DNA from: Bacillota bacterium | GTDB lineage: Bacteria > Bacillota > Clostridia > Acetivibrionales > DTU013 | Length of the DNA stretch: 64,000 nucleotides | Reading direction: 5' to 3' | Assembly: GCA_023412665.1 (NCBI GenBank) | Contig: JAEZCA010000035.1 | Location: 186,001 to 250,000, forward strand | In this document: one piece after another, positions 52,881 to 63,053 of the stretch | Position numbering within the stretch: the first letter of the stretch is position 1 | Layout of the letters: every line of letters begins with the position of its first letter | Position numbers and translations under genes: made by a program | Notes under the pieces: generated by a model | What the model saw: the letters and a program-made list of their open reading frames with translations, nothing else | Told to the model about the DNA's origin: nothing | Databases searched by the model: none

Positions 52881-53693
52881 TTACTTGTCAGTTAAGAAGT
52901 TATATTTTTTCAATATTTCCTTTCCTTTATCTGATAATAAAAAATTATAAAATTTTAAAGCCTCGGTTTTTCCTTCAGAGTCTTTTAAAACAGCTGCGGG
53001 ATAATTTGAGTCAAACTTTTGGAAAACCGGCAGATCTATTTCTTCAACCTTTTCTAATATAGCCTTTGTGACATCAGTCTTGTAAACGACACCTGCATCC
53101 ACTTCATTAAGTGTAACCTTGCTCACAACATCCTTAACATTAAGCTCCCTGGTTTTGATATTCCTTTCTATGCTGCTTCTTTCATCAGCCTTCAGCTCAC
53201 CATCGGCATATGCCGCTTCCAGCGCCTGTCCCCAGTACATTCCGACTGGAACGCTTTCATCACCCACAGCGATTTTCATGCCTTCTGCTGATAAATCGCC
53301 AAGCTTTGTTATAGAATAGCTGCTGTTAATATTTTTTATGATCACAAGCCTGTTTTGCGCAAATATTGAATACCCGCTTAGAAAGCCTTTTTCCTCAAGC
53401 TCCTCCATATACTTTACACTTGCGCTTGCAAATATATCAGCCTTTGCGCCGTTTTCAACAGAAGTTTTGAGTACCTGGCTTCCCGCAAAATTATAGACTA
53501 CTTTTACTGTTCCGTTTTCAAGCTTTTCAAACTCGGCAGCCAGCTCATTGAAGCTTTCAGTCAGGCTTGAAGCAGCAAACACAATAATTTCCTCGGGTTT
53601 TTCCTGGTTTGCCTGTTTTTGCTCCGCTCCGCACCCGATCAATGTTAAAGCAAGAACTATACAAATGAAAAATGCATAAATTCTTTTTACCAT
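52881..53693 (-). CDS. modA: Molybdate-binding lipoprotein
   Basis: The roughly 270-residue protein has a lipoprotein signal peptide with lipobox LTLIGC, followed by the ModA pattern IIVFAASSLTESFNELAAEFE and a GSQVLKTSVENGAKADIFASAS segment that binds the oxyanion; the C-terminal DAGVVYKTD stretch is also typical. AGGTGAT eight bases upstream favours the ATG at 53693 over an earlier in-frame GTG or ATG. It starts just after the ferredoxin gene stop. Confidence 0.9.
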   Translation of the reverse strand: MVKRIYAFFICIVLALTLIGCGAEQKQANQEKPEEIIVFAASSLTESFNELAAEFEKLENGTVKVVYNFAGSQVLKTSVENGAKADIFASASVKYMEELEEKGFLSGYSIFAQNRLVIIKNINSSYSITKLGDLSAEGMKIAVGDESVPVGMYWGQALEAAYADGELKADERSSIERNIKTRELNVKDVVSKVTLNEVDAGVVYKTDVTKAILEKVEEIDLPVFQKFDSNYPAAVLKDSEGKTEALKFYNFLLSDKGKEILKKYNFLTDK

Positions 53694-53702
53694 TGACATC
53701 AC

Positions 53703-54014
53703 CTACTTTATTTCCAGTCTTTCAACCTTCATACCATTTTCAAAATGAGATTCCACAATTTCTGCCACATCTTCAACAGTTACTTCCTTATACCATACGC
53801 CCTCAGGAAGAACCACTACAACAGGACCCGAGCTGCAAATTCCGAAGCAGCCTGTATTAGTTACCATTACTTCTCCCGACAGCTCTCTGCTGTCGATTTC
53901 ATCAATAAAAGCCTGGATTACACCAACTGAATCCTTTGAGTGGCAATACCCCTTCTGTTGTCCGTTGATCCTTGAGCTTGTGCATACAAACACATGATAT
54001 TTAGGCTTTACCAT
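53703..54014 (-). CDS. [2Fe-2S] ferredoxin of the thioredoxin-like clostridial type
   Basis: The 103-residue protein closely resembles the C. pasteurianum [2Fe-2S] ferredoxin: MVKPKYHVFVCTSSRINGQQ at the start and TGCFGICSSGPVVVV in the middle. The four expected cluster ligands Cys11, Cys24, Cys56 and Cys60 are all present; the non-ligand Cys14 of the pasteurianum protein is Ser here. In clostridia this protein is linked to nitrogen fixation and can interact with the nitrogenase MoFe protein. It lies directly downstream of nifN-B. Confidence 0.92.
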   Translation of the reverse strand: MVKPKYHVFVCTSSRINGQQKGYCHSKDSVGVIQAFIDEIDSRELSGEVMVTNTGCFGICSSGPVVVVLPEGVWYKEVTVEDVAEIVESHFENGMKVERLEIK

Positions 54015-54034
54015 AATAAAACACCTCCTGTTTC

Positions 54035-56680
54035 TTATAACACTGTTGCTATTAGCTCCGAATTATCGTCCATTTCATATACCGCATTTTCTATAGCCTC
54101 ATTAATGGTACTGCAAATTTGAATTACTTTTATGTTTTTTTCTTCAAGTCTTTTCATGGGACTGTAACCGATTCTCATTGCCAGAACTGCATTGCAGCCC
54201 TCAATGGTTTTTAATATTCCGTCAATTTTGCTCTTCTGACTGTTACATTCCTCCTGTCCGTCACAATATTTTTCAACAGGACGTTTTTCCAAAAACCTTA
54301 CCGCTGAATCAACGAACTCATATATGTGAAACTCCTTTGCATGACCGAAATGCTGGTCAACAAAAACTCCCGACTTAGTTGCAACCGCAAAGGTATATGC
54401 CGTCTTTTTATTTTCTTTTACCTTCTCAGTACATCCTCCGCAGCTTTTGCTTCTGAATTCAGAGGACCGGTCCTCTCCCAAAATGCCTATGGCGTCAGCC
54501 CTGCACTGCTTGCAGTGGTACATCTGCTTTAAGTCTGTTTCACATCTCTTGCGGATTTCGTATAGTTCCTTGTTATTTGTCAGCTGCATATTTTCAAAAG
54601 CACTTCCTTTGGCAGGAATCAGCGGCATTATATTTGTCATGAATGCTCCACATTCCTTAACTTTTTTTACAACTGACGGGATATGCTCCTCATTGATGCC
54701 CTTTATCATTACGATATTCACTTTGCAGACTACGCCCTTCCATGCCAGGTATGTCAAGCCTGCCAGCTGATTTTTCAGCAGCACCTCTGCCGCTTCCTCC
54801 CCTGTCAGCTTTCTTCCCAAATAGTTAACTTCCCTGTATATCTTTGCTCCAATTCTGGGATCGATTGCATTTATTGTAATGGTCACATGGGATACTCCGA
54901 GACGAATGATTTCGTCTGCATAAAATGGAAGCATTAATCCGTTGGTTGACAGACAAAACGTTATATCAGGGTCTATATCCTTTATCAACTCTATTGATTT
55001 CTTCGTATTGTCAAAATTTGCAAGCGCATCTCCGGGTCCCGCAATTCCTATAACTTTTAAGTTGCTGATTTTTTCCCTTACCATAATGAATTTCTCAGCC
55101 GCCTCCTCAGGTGTTAAAATTTCACTTGTTACGCCCGGTCTACTCTCATTTACACAGTCAAATTTTCTGTTGCAGTAGTTACATGAGATATTGCACGCAG
55201 GTGCTACCGGTATATGCATTCTTGCATTCTGACACGCTCCGCCGGAAAAGCATGGATGGGCTTTTGTCCTTTCAGAGAAGGACTTACCAGTTGGTGCTTT
55301 ATTATTTTGCATAGCTTCTTCTCCCCCTCCCATGAAGTATTTGTTATACATGCTTTCTCTGTATTTTTCATATTTATTTTCTAGAAGAGTGTTTGTTATA
55401 TTATCCAGAAGCTGCATTGTGCCGTTGTACCCGGTATATGCAAGCCTTTGTCCTCCTACCCTGTCGTGAATAGGGAAGCCTATCCGGACTAATGGAACCC
55501 CTTCCCTTTCTGTAATTACCTTGCCATCTGAATTTCCAATCAGTATATTTGCATTTAGTTTTTTAACATAAGCCCGTATTGTTTCAAAGTCTGTATCATC
55601 AATTATTGTGGGGCTTTCTTCATTTTGAAGCCTTTCAATATGCTCTTTCAAAGCTTTATTCTGGCTTCCCGTGCTGATTAAGACAGGTTTGATTCCATTT
55701 TCAAGGCATAATACGCTTAGCGCATATACCAGCTCAGGCTCCCCGTAAATCGCAACCCTGCCCTCTGCGTTATGCTTATGTGAATCGATCATTCCATCAA
55801 GCAGCCTTGCACGTTCTTCCTGCAAAATGTCCGGCACAGGCTTTCCAGTAATATCTGAAAGCATATTTATAAACCTGTCGGTATTTTTTATTCCTATGGG
55901 CAGCGGGCATCTGTAAAAGGGAACATTATACCTCTCATTCAGAAGTCTGCCGGGTGACAGGAGCTCAGGCACTGTAATTCCAAGCTCTATTGTTGCCATC
56001 GCTCCTGCCATCTTCTTTATGTCTTCCAGCTTTGTACCTCCATCAGGAATTCTCTTGAATTCTGTGGAATATGGTGCATCCAATGTTCTGGAAACATCCG
56101 GCAGCAAGGTATAACTAATATTGAAAGCCTCTAAAATACCCTTGATATTTCTGATATCTCCGGGATTCATATTAGAAGCTATAATATTTATTTTCCCGTT
56201 AGGCTTATTATCAGTGGAGATCACTCTGACAATATCGGTCAATACAGCAAAGTAGCCCTCAAACTGGGAACCGCCATATCCCGGAGTAGAAACCGGTACT
56301 ATGATGCAGCTTTCCAGATTTTCTTCCTCGGTAAATTCTGAAACGATTCTTTTGATATCCTCACCTATGGTTTCAGCCAGGCAGGTGGTTGCAACTCCGA
56401 TCACATCCGGGCTGTAAAGCTTGATAACATTTCGCAGGGCTTTTTTAAGATTACTCTCCCCGCCATAAACTGTGCCTTCTTCATTCAATGAGGAAGACGC
56501 TACATCAATAGGCTCGTTATAGTGTCCTGCCATATGTCTTCTAATGTATGTACTGCACCCCTGGGAACCGTGGAGAATTATCATGCTGTTCTCAATACCC
56601 TTGACAGCCATTACTGCTCCCATCGGCATACACATTTTACACGGATTTATATTTAAATTGACGAAATTTCGATTTTTCAT
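54035..56680 (-). CDS. nifN-B: NifN-NifB fusion protein (FeMo-cofactor scaffold and NifB-co synthase)
   Basis: The 881-residue protein joins NifN (about 1-440; GSQGCSTYIRR with Cys42, ATTCLAETIGED with Cys100) to a radical-SAM NifB (about 470-745) and a C-terminal NifX-like domain (about 755-881; ATKSGVFVDQHFGHAKEF). NifB's cluster Cys496, Cys500 and Cys503 lie in PACNISCNYC, preceded by HPCFSGGACQ. NifB builds the 8Fe core from SAM and FeS clusters; NifN with NifE matures it. Fusion would channel the core directly. It starts four bases after nifE. The same fusion is known from C. pasteurianum. Confidence 0.95.
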   Translation of the reverse strand: MKNRNFVNLNINPCKMCMPMGAVMAVKGIENSMIILHGSQGCSTYIRRHMAGHYNEPIDVASSSLNEEGTVYGGESNLKKALRNVIKLYSPDVIGVATTCLAETIGEDIKRIVSEFTEEENLESCIIVPVSTPGYGGSQFEGYFAVLTDIVRVISTDNKPNGKINIIASNMNPGDIRNIKGILEAFNISYTLLPDVSRTLDAPYSTEFKRIPDGGTKLEDIKKMAGAMATIELGITVPELLSPGRLLNERYNVPFYRCPLPIGIKNTDRFINMLSDITGKPVPDILQEERARLLDGMIDSHKHNAEGRVAIYGEPELVYALSVLCLENGIKPVLISTGSQNKALKEHIERLQNEESPTIIDDTDFETIRAYVKKLNANILIGNSDGKVITEREGVPLVRIGFPIHDRVGGQRLAYTGYNGTMQLLDNITNTLLENKYEKYRESMYNKYFMGGGEEAMQNNKAPTGKSFSERTKAHPCFSGGACQNARMHIPVAPACNISCNYCNRKFDCVNESRPGVTSEILTPEEAAEKFIMVREKISNLKVIGIAGPGDALANFDNTKKSIELIKDIDPDITFCLSTNGLMLPFYADEIIRLGVSHVTITINAIDPRIGAKIYREVNYLGRKLTGEEAAEVLLKNQLAGLTYLAWKGVVCKVNIVMIKGINEEHIPSVVKKVKECGAFMTNIMPLIPAKGSAFENMQLTNNKELYEIRKRCETDLKQMYHCKQCRADAIGILGEDRSSEFRSKSCGGCTEKVKENKKTAYTFAVATKSGVFVDQHFGHAKEFHIYEFVDSAVRFLEKRPVEKYCDGQEECNSQKSKIDGILKTIEGCNAVLAMRIGYSPMKRLEEKNIKVIQICSTINEAIENAVYEMDDNSELIATVL

Positions 56681-56684
56681 AGTA

Positions 56685-58046
56685 TCACGCTTCCTTCAAC
56701 AGCCTCCATACCGGGCTGTTAATAGTCAAATCAACCTCTCTTGCGAAATTTACAGAGCCTTCAAAACCACAAAGCGGATGCTTTCTTTCATGGTTATGGT
56801 CGCAAAATGCAATTCCAAGCTTATAAGCCAAAGGTCTTTCTTTTACTCCGCCAACCAGAATATCTGCACCCTTTTCTTTTATAAACTTCTCAAGCTCTGC
56901 CGGGTTTGTATCATCCAGTATTACAGTTCCCGGACTAGACAAGCTTTTTATTATCTCGTACTCATCTTTTTTTCCTGTCTGAGTACCGACCATTACTGTT
57001 TCGATTCCGAGATCCTCAAACTGCTTTATAAGGGATATTGCTTTAAAGCCGCCGCCGACATATATAGCGGCTTTTTTGCCCTTCAGTCTGTTCCTGTAAG
57101 GCTCCAGTTCCATCTGTGCTTTCGATTCCCAGCCGAATACTAATTCTCTGGTTTTACTGATTAATCGCTTGTCTCCTGTAAATTCAGCAACTCTTAACAG
57201 AGAGTTTTTAGTGTCTTCTATACCAAAAAAGCTTACCTTTATAAATGGTATGCCGTATCGCGTTTCCATTTCTCTTGCCAGATATGTCATTGAGCCGGCA
57301 CATTGTACTATATTTAATGATGCGTCCGTTGCCTGCATGATTTCTTCACATCTTGAGTCTCCGGTAATTTTTGCTTTTAGCTCTATACCCATCTCTTTAA
57401 GGTAATTTGTTATGATCCACATTTCCCCGGCAAGATTAAAATCACCAAGAAAGTTTATGCCGCCTGTTTTAGATATTGGTATGGACGTTTGCTTTTTGTG
57501 AGTTTCCATGAGCTGTATCAATGCATTGCAGGCAGCTTTGTAGCCCATTGATTTATTACCTGCAAAGCCGCTGGATTTTACCGGAATGACTCTGATAGAA
57601 TGCTTCTTTTCCGCCATCCTGCAAACGCTTTCTATGTCATCTCCTATCACACCTACAATGCATGTAGCATATACGAAGATGTATTTTGCACCATATTTCT
57701 CTACTATTTCATCTATTGCACCGGCTAATTTTTTTTCTCCGCCAAAAATAACATCATTCTCCCTCAGATCTGTAGAAAAACTATTTCTGTAGGTTTCAGG
57801 TCCGCTGGTAAGACTTCCCCTTATATCCCATGTGTAGCTTGCACATCCGATAGGACCATGAACTATATGAAAAGCGTCTGTTATCGGGTTTAGCACAACC
57901 CTGGCTCCGCAGTAGACACAGGCGCGCTGGCTTACCGAGCCTGCAATACTGTCTGTTTCGCACTTGATACTTCCACTTTTTTCGTTATTGCAGAAAATCG
58001 ATGATTTCCTTTCGTCAAGTATCTCTTCCCTTAGGCTGCTTTTCAT
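56685..58046 (-). CDS. nifE: FeMo-cofactor assembly scaffold NifE
   Basis: The 453-residue protein is homologous to NifD: SQRACVYCGARVVLNP, GPIGCASYTWD and YATCIVGVIGDD hold the cluster-binding cysteines, and KHPLCGFEGSVNFARE replaces the NifD His-cofactor region. With the NifN part of the next gene it forms the scaffold on which the cofactor precursor receives molybdenum and homocitrate. The ATG at 58046 follows AGAGGGTG; a 12-codon longer frame is discarded. It is 155 bases after nifK, the longest gap in the nifH-nifV series. Confidence 0.95.
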   Translation of the reverse strand: MKSSLREEILDERKSSIFCNNEKSGSIKCETDSIAGSVSQRACVYCGARVVLNPITDAFHIVHGPIGCASYTWDIRGSLTSGPETYRNSFSTDLRENDVIFGGEKKLAGAIDEIVEKYGAKYIFVYATCIVGVIGDDIESVCRMAEKKHSIRVIPVKSSGFAGNKSMGYKAACNALIQLMETHKKQTSIPISKTGGINFLGDFNLAGEMWIITNYLKEMGIELKAKITGDSRCEEIMQATDASLNIVQCAGSMTYLAREMETRYGIPFIKVSFFGIEDTKNSLLRVAEFTGDKRLISKTRELVFGWESKAQMELEPYRNRLKGKKAAIYVGGGFKAISLIKQFEDLGIETVMVGTQTGKKDEYEIIKSLSSPGTVILDDTNPAELEKFIKEKGADILVGGVKERPLAYKLGIAFCDHNHERKHPLCGFEGSVNFAREVDLTINSPVWRLLKEA

Positions 58047-58088
58047 AAATTCACCCTCTTTACAAAATATTTTTAAACCCACCCCACC

Positions 58089-58118
58089 GGAAGCTGATAA
58101 CCTAAGCCATCAGCTTCC
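58089..58118 (-). promoter_or_regulatory. Hairpin in the nifK-nifE spacer
   Basis: GGAAGCTGAT (58089-58098) pairs perfectly with ATCAGCTTCC (58109-58118) around a ten-base loop. No T-run follows on the minus strand. It may be an RNA processing or stability element that sets nifHDK transcripts apart from the assembly genes. Confidence 0.6.
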
Positions 58119-58201
58119 AGGCACCCATGTGATGAAAGGTGAGTGCTTTGAATAAGAAATCTCCATTGATTACTGATTCAAAGTGAGGTTGGGTTACTTC
58201 C

Positions 58202-59563
58202 CTACATGATAAGCTCCATGTCTTCATCACAACAATCTCTATCCTGCCTGTCAAGCAACGTGTTGCTTATCATTTCAATTAATCTCATTGCACCCTTGTA
58301 GCCTACTATTGGCATATACGAGTGTACGCTTCTGTCAAGAATGGGGAATCCCACTCTTACAAGAGGTATATCCTCTGCCCTTGATATGTATTTGCCATAC
58401 GTAGTACCCAAAAGCAGATCTACAGGCTCTTCCTTTATCCATTGATGCAGCGTGAACAAATCACCTGCGCTCTTTACCTTACCCTTTACTCCTGCTTCCT
58501 TCAACATATCTCCTGCTTCCTTTTCAAAAGCCTCTCCCGGCGTACCTGAAAGGACATATTTAGGAATCATACCAAGGCTCAATACAAATTCGGTAAGGGC
58601 TGTAACTACGTCAGGATCTCCAAAGATTGCCACGGATTTACCATGATAGTGATAGTGACAGTCCACCATAACATCAACAACCTGGCCGCGTTCCTCCTCA
58701 AGCTCCGGAGCGACCTCCTTTCCTGTTAGCTTTGAAAGCGCCATCAGAAATTCATCAGTGGCTTTAATACCGATAGGAGTCTTTAGAGTTTTAGCAGGAA
58801 CCTTGCATTTTTTCTCCAGCTCATATGCACCCTCTGAAGATGCAAACCTGCCAAGAGCCAAAGTGCATATCGAATTTCCTGTGTCAACGATATCCTGTAT
58901 CCTGGTCCCACCGGATGGGTACATTTCATACTTTCCTGTCATTGGTGCATCAAGAACACCACTTGTATCAGGAAGCATAATAAATTCTATACCCATGGAT
59001 TTCATAATTCTTTTCAGCTCTCTCATATCACCCGGGTTTACAAATCCCGGTATAATATTGATTTTTCCGTTGCCGCTTCCGCTTTTCGCTGAAAGATATT
59101 TGATCATTCCCTTCACCATGCCGGAAAATCCGGTTACATGGGAACCAACATAACTTGGTGTGTTGGCATGAATGACGATTTTGCCTTCCGGAACCTGAGA
59201 CTGCATGATATAAGTCGGTATGTCGTCTCCAATGGTTTCTGAAAGACATGTTGTATGAATTGCGATTATGTCCGGGTCATAAATTGAAAATATATTTTTA
59301 ATAGCTGTTTTAAGATTTGAGCCGCCGCCAAAAACAGATGCACCTTCTGTAAAGGAGCTTGTTGATGCCATTACAGGGTCCCTGAAATTCCTGGTCAGGA
59401 ACTTTCTGTGATAAGCACAGCAGCCTTGTGAACCGTGGCTATGGGGAAGACACCTGTGAATTCCCAGTGCCGCATACATAGCACCAACCGGCTGGCATGT
59501 TTTTGCAGGGTTAATAACTAATGCATTTCTTTCTACATATTTTTTTGGAGTATTATCCAGCAT
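58202..59563 (-). CDS. nifK: Nitrogenase MoFe protein beta subunit
   Basis: The 453-residue protein is the short clostridial NifK, lacking the N-terminal extension of Azotobacter NifK. P-cluster ligands appear as Cys23 (KTCQPVG), Cys48/49 (GSQGCCAYHRK) and Cys106 (TTCLSETIGDD). With NifD it forms the alpha2-beta2 component that reduces dinitrogen. The start ATG follows GGGGGG and overlaps the end of nifD by 11 bases, so the two subunits are translationally coupled. Confidence 0.97.
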   Translation of the reverse strand: MLDNTPKKYVERNALVINPAKTCQPVGAMYAALGIHRCLPHSHGSQGCCAYHRKFLTRNFRDPVMASTSSFTEGASVFGGGSNLKTAIKNIFSIYDPDIIAIHTTCLSETIGDDIPTYIMQSQVPEGKIVIHANTPSYVGSHVTGFSGMVKGMIKYLSAKSGSGNGKINIIPGFVNPGDMRELKRIMKSMGIEFIMLPDTSGVLDAPMTGKYEMYPSGGTRIQDIVDTGNSICTLALGRFASSEGAYELEKKCKVPAKTLKTPIGIKATDEFLMALSKLTGKEVAPELEEERGQVVDVMVDCHYHYHGKSVAIFGDPDVVTALTEFVLSLGMIPKYVLSGTPGEAFEKEAGDMLKEAGVKGKVKSAGDLFTLHQWIKEEPVDLLLGTTYGKYISRAEDIPLVRVGFPILDRSVHSYMPIVGYKGAMRLIEMISNTLLDRQDRDCCDEDMELIM

Positions 59564-61157
59564 TTTCGATCCCCCCTATATAACTTCCTTCAAGTGTCGG
59601 TTCCATTTTCCATGGAGGATTTACAAGCTTCCAGGAAGGTGTAGTCAACCCCATTGTAATGTCCCTTGCGAAGTTCACTGCACCTCTAAAGCCGGCGTAT
59701 GGACCACTGTAGTCATAGGAATGTAGCTGCTTTGAAAATATTCCCGCCTTATGTGCTACGTACTTATCCTTGATGCCTGAACAGAAAATATCCGGCTTTA
59801 ATATCCTTAGAAATTCTTCTGTTTCATAATGGTTCAGGTCATCAACTACAATACTGCCGTTTTTCATATCCTTCATCATTCCGGCATAGTAGTTTAATGG
59901 TATTTCATCCTTCAGCCTTTCATATCTTTCAGCCGGTAAGATCACTCTAAAATGCTTTTCGTCCGGTTCCAGCTCAAGGCTTTCAATATTCTTGCTGTCA
60001 GCATCCTCTTTTATTGTGGGGATTACCTCTCTGCCTTCATAATCATCCCTGTGTGCAAATTCATATCCTGCCAATACTGTCTCGATCCCCAGGTCCTCAA
60101 GAAGCTTCTGGTAGTGATGGGCCCTTGAGCCGCCAACAAAAAGCGCAGCCGTTTTACCTTTACAAATTTCCTTGTACGTTTCCATCTGAGAGGTTATGTC
60201 GGCGAGCTCTTCTGAAATGACCTCCTCTGTTCTTTTTGTCAAATCAGGGTCATCAAAATACTTTGCAATACTCCTGAGGCTCTTGATTGTGCTCTTGACG
60301 CCTATAAAGTTCACCTTTATCCAATCAGTACCATATTTTACTTTCATCATTTCACCTATATAGTTGATGGAACGGTGGCATTGTACTACGTTCAAGTCAG
60401 CCTTATGAGCATTTGCCAGCTGTTCTGCAGTACCATTTCCGGTCATCATGGATACGATATTATAGCCTATCTTCTTTAAAATTCTTTCAAGCTCCCAGCC
60501 GTCACCGCCTATGTTGTACTCACCCAGGATATTTATAGCGTATTTGCCTACTATAGTATCCCCTGTTCCGATAATGTGCTTGATCAAACCATTATTAGCA
60601 ATATGATGCCCTCCCGACTGGCTGACACCCTTATAGCCTTCGCAGCTGAAAGCCAGCACTTTGACCCCGAATTCCTTCTGCGCCCAGGCTGCAACAGCAT
60701 TTATATCATCACCGATCAACCCTACGGGACATGTGGAACAAATCATCACCGTTTTGGGCTTGAAAATTTCTATTGCCTCTGCTACCGCCTTCCTAAGCTT
60801 TTTCTCACCTCCGAAGACAATATCACCTTCCTGCAGATCTGTTGAAAAGCAATAGTTCAGGAGATTCATTCCGCCATCCTCAGATTTTCCTTTATTCCTC
60901 CTTGTACCCCAGGTATAAAAGCCGCAGCCTATCGGACCGTGAGTCAAAACTACCGCATCCCTCAACGGCCCAAGCACAACACCCTTACAGCCTGCATAGC
61001 AGCAGCCTCTGTTAGTAATAATCCCGGGAATAGTTCTGGTATTGGCTGTTATTGCCTGCTGTTCTGCTTCATTGTTTTTTACAAGGATGTGCTCTTTCCT
61101 GTTTTTAAAGACACCGGCTGGATAGTTTTCAATAATGTTATCTATTTTTCCCTTCAT
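59553..61157 (-). CDS. nifD: Nitrogenase MoFe protein alpha subunit
   Basis: The 534-residue protein holds FeMo-cofactor through Cys260 (VVQCHRS) and His479 (QLHSYDYSGPYAGF). P-cluster cysteines are Cys52 (RGCCYAG), Cys78 (GPIGCGFYTWG) and Cys143 (STCPVGLIGDD). An insertion of about 50 residues between about 380 and 430 is the known clostridial feature. It catalyses dinitrogen reduction with NifK, receiving electrons from NifH. The gene begins 16 bases after nifI2. Confidence 0.97.
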   Translation of the reverse strand: MKGKIDNIIENYPAGVFKNRKEHILVKNNEAEQQAITANTRTIPGIITNRGCCYAGCKGVVLGPLRDAVVLTHGPIGCGFYTWGTRRNKGKSEDGGMNLLNYCFSTDLQEGDIVFGGEKKLRKAVAEAIEIFKPKTVMICSTCPVGLIGDDINAVAAWAQKEFGVKVLAFSCEGYKGVSQSGGHHIANNGLIKHIIGTGDTIVGKYAINILGEYNIGGDGWELERILKKIGYNIVSMMTGNGTAEQLANAHKADLNVVQCHRSINYIGEMMKVKYGTDWIKVNFIGVKSTIKSLRSIAKYFDDPDLTKRTEEVISEELADITSQMETYKEICKGKTAALFVGGSRAHHYQKLLEDLGIETVLAGYEFAHRDDYEGREVIPTIKEDADSKNIESLELEPDEKHFRVILPAERYERLKDEIPLNYYAGMMKDMKNGSIVVDDLNHYETEEFLRILKPDIFCSGIKDKYVAHKAGIFSKQLHSYDYSGPYAGFRGAVNFARDITMGLTTPSWKLVNPPWKMEPTLEGSYIGGIENAG

Positions 61158-61172
61158 AGTAACCCTCCGTTC

Positions 61173-61556
61173 TTAAACAGCCTGGTCTCCGGTTTCACCG
61201 GTCCTTATCCGAACTGTATCGGAAACCGGCATAACAAATATCTTTCCGTCTCCGGGATTTCCCTTGCTGTTTGTTCTGATAATTGATTCAACTACTTTTT
61301 TTACATCTTCATCCTTTACAACAACCGATAAAAGCCTTTTGGGTATTAACCTGTGTTCCTCTGTAATAGTCTCTGCAATTACAGGTGATGCAGCTTCTAT
61401 TCCGGTCACCATGCTTTCTATAAGAGAAAAGTCGAGTTTCTTCTTGCCTCTTCCCAATACCTTACGGCAGTTCAATGCCGGAAAACCTTCAGCCAGCAAG
61501 GACTGCTTAGTTTGATTAATCATATTGATCCTGATTACGGCCATTACCTCTTTCAT
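61173..61556 (-). CDS. nifI2: PII-like nitrogenase regulator NifI2
   Basis: The 127-residue PII-family protein lies between nifI1 and nifD, the position of NifI2 in archaea and anaerobic bacteria. It has a VIRINMINQTKQSLLAEGFPA start, a long T-loop region (SLIESMVTGIEAASPVIAETITEE) typical of NifI2, and GNPGDGKIFVMPVSD near the C-terminus. NifI1 and NifI2 together bind NifDK and switch nitrogenase activity off when ammonium lowers 2-oxoglutarate. Confidence 0.93.
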   Translation of the reverse strand: MKEVMAVIRINMINQTKQSLLAEGFPALNCRKVLGRGKKKLDFSLIESMVTGIEAASPVIAETITEEHRLIPKRLLSVVVKDEDVKKVVESIIRTNSKGNPGDGKIFVMPVSDTVRIRTGETGDQAV

Positions 61557-61571
61557 AGTAACCCTCCCCTT

Positions 61572-61898
61572 TTAAAGCAGATTTTTACCGGAACTGATTG
61601 TGTAGGCTTCCTCAACAGGGCTGACAAAAATTTTACCATCTCCGAAGGCGCCCTTTTGACCGGTTTTAGAGTTTTTTATGATAATTTTTATTACGTCGTC
61701 CTTATCCTCGTCTTTCACAACCATCATCAGCATTTCCTTGGGGATTTCATCATAAAATACATCTCCGACCTTAACACCTCTTTGTTTACCGCGCCCCATA
61801 ACATCCATTTTTGTTACTGCCGGAAAGCCTGCATCACATAATTCAGCTAAAACAGCTCCAACCTTTTCAGGTCTTATAATAGCTCTGATCATTAACAT
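61572..61898 (-). CDS. nifI1: PII-like nitrogenase regulator NifI1
   Basis: The 108-residue PII-family protein begins MLMIRAIIRPEKVGAVLAEL, has the T-loop with GRGKQRGVKVGDVFYDEIPK, and ends in the FGDGKIFVSPVEEAYTIS stretch that binds ATP. Its place directly after nifH is that of NifI1, the partner of NifI2 in post-translational switch-off of nitrogenase. Confidence 0.94.
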   Translation of the reverse strand: MLMIRAIIRPEKVGAVLAELCDAGFPAVTKMDVMGRGKQRGVKVGDVFYDEIPKEMLMMVVKDEDKDDVIKIIIKNSKTGQKGAFGDGKIFVSPVEEAYTISSGKNLL

Positions 61899-61936
61899 AA
61901 AATGCTCCTCCTCTTTTACATATATTAGATTTACTG

Positions 61937-62776
<840 letters not shown>

Positions 62777-62796
62777 TCATAGTTTTGTTAAAACGC

Positions 62797-62834
62797 AAAA
62801 AGGCACCAAAATCATTTTTTGATTCTGGCGCCTT
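62797..62834 (-). terminator. Intrinsic terminator in the nifH leader (probable attenuator)
   Basis: On the minus strand the sequence AAGGCGCCAGAATCA pairs with TGATTTTGGTGCCTT (15 bp with wobbles, AAAA loop) and runs into TTTTT. It lies between the promoter and the nifH ribosome binding site, so transcription would stop before nifH unless termination is prevented. A second hairpin just upstream is the likely control point. Confidence 0.85.
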
Positions 62835-62842
62835 GGCCTCTT

Positions 62843-62872
62843 GATATAAAATTCAGTCATGGAATTTATATC
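62843..62872 (-). promoter_or_regulatory. Upstream stem-loop of the nifH leader, candidate ANTAR recognition hairpin
   Basis: GATATAAATTC (62872-62862 on the minus strand) pairs with GAATTTTATATC (62854-62843) around a short loop CATGACT. A second small hairpin, GGC-CAAGGC-GCC (about 62838-62827), overlaps the terminator's 5' arm, so forming it would break the terminator. Two adjacent hairpins with six-base loops carrying G at position 4 is the ANTAR target design, but the usual A at position 1 is not seen, so the match is partial. Confidence 0.5.
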
Positions 62873-62893
62873 TATATTAAATTGAATAGTGCC

Positions 62894-62922
62894 ATTATAG
62901 CAGATGCATTTGATATGGTCAA
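62894..62922 (-). promoter_or_regulatory. Sigma-A promoter of the nif operon
   Basis: On the minus strand TTGACC (62917-62922) and TATAAT (62894-62899) have an exact 17-base spacer, predicting a leader of about 130 bases before nifH. No -24/-12 sigma-54 promoter is seen, so regulation must act after initiation or through an unrecognised factor. Confidence 0.85.
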
Positions 62923-63053
62923 TACTTTTTTGATATTTTTTCTATGTATTCCTGCAAACGCATCTCCTATCCTCTAGTCTTGATCAGTGTTTTAGTCGCT
63001 TCGAGCATCAGGCAAGTCCTGTGTTTTGCAATATTTTGTATCGTATCTTGCAT

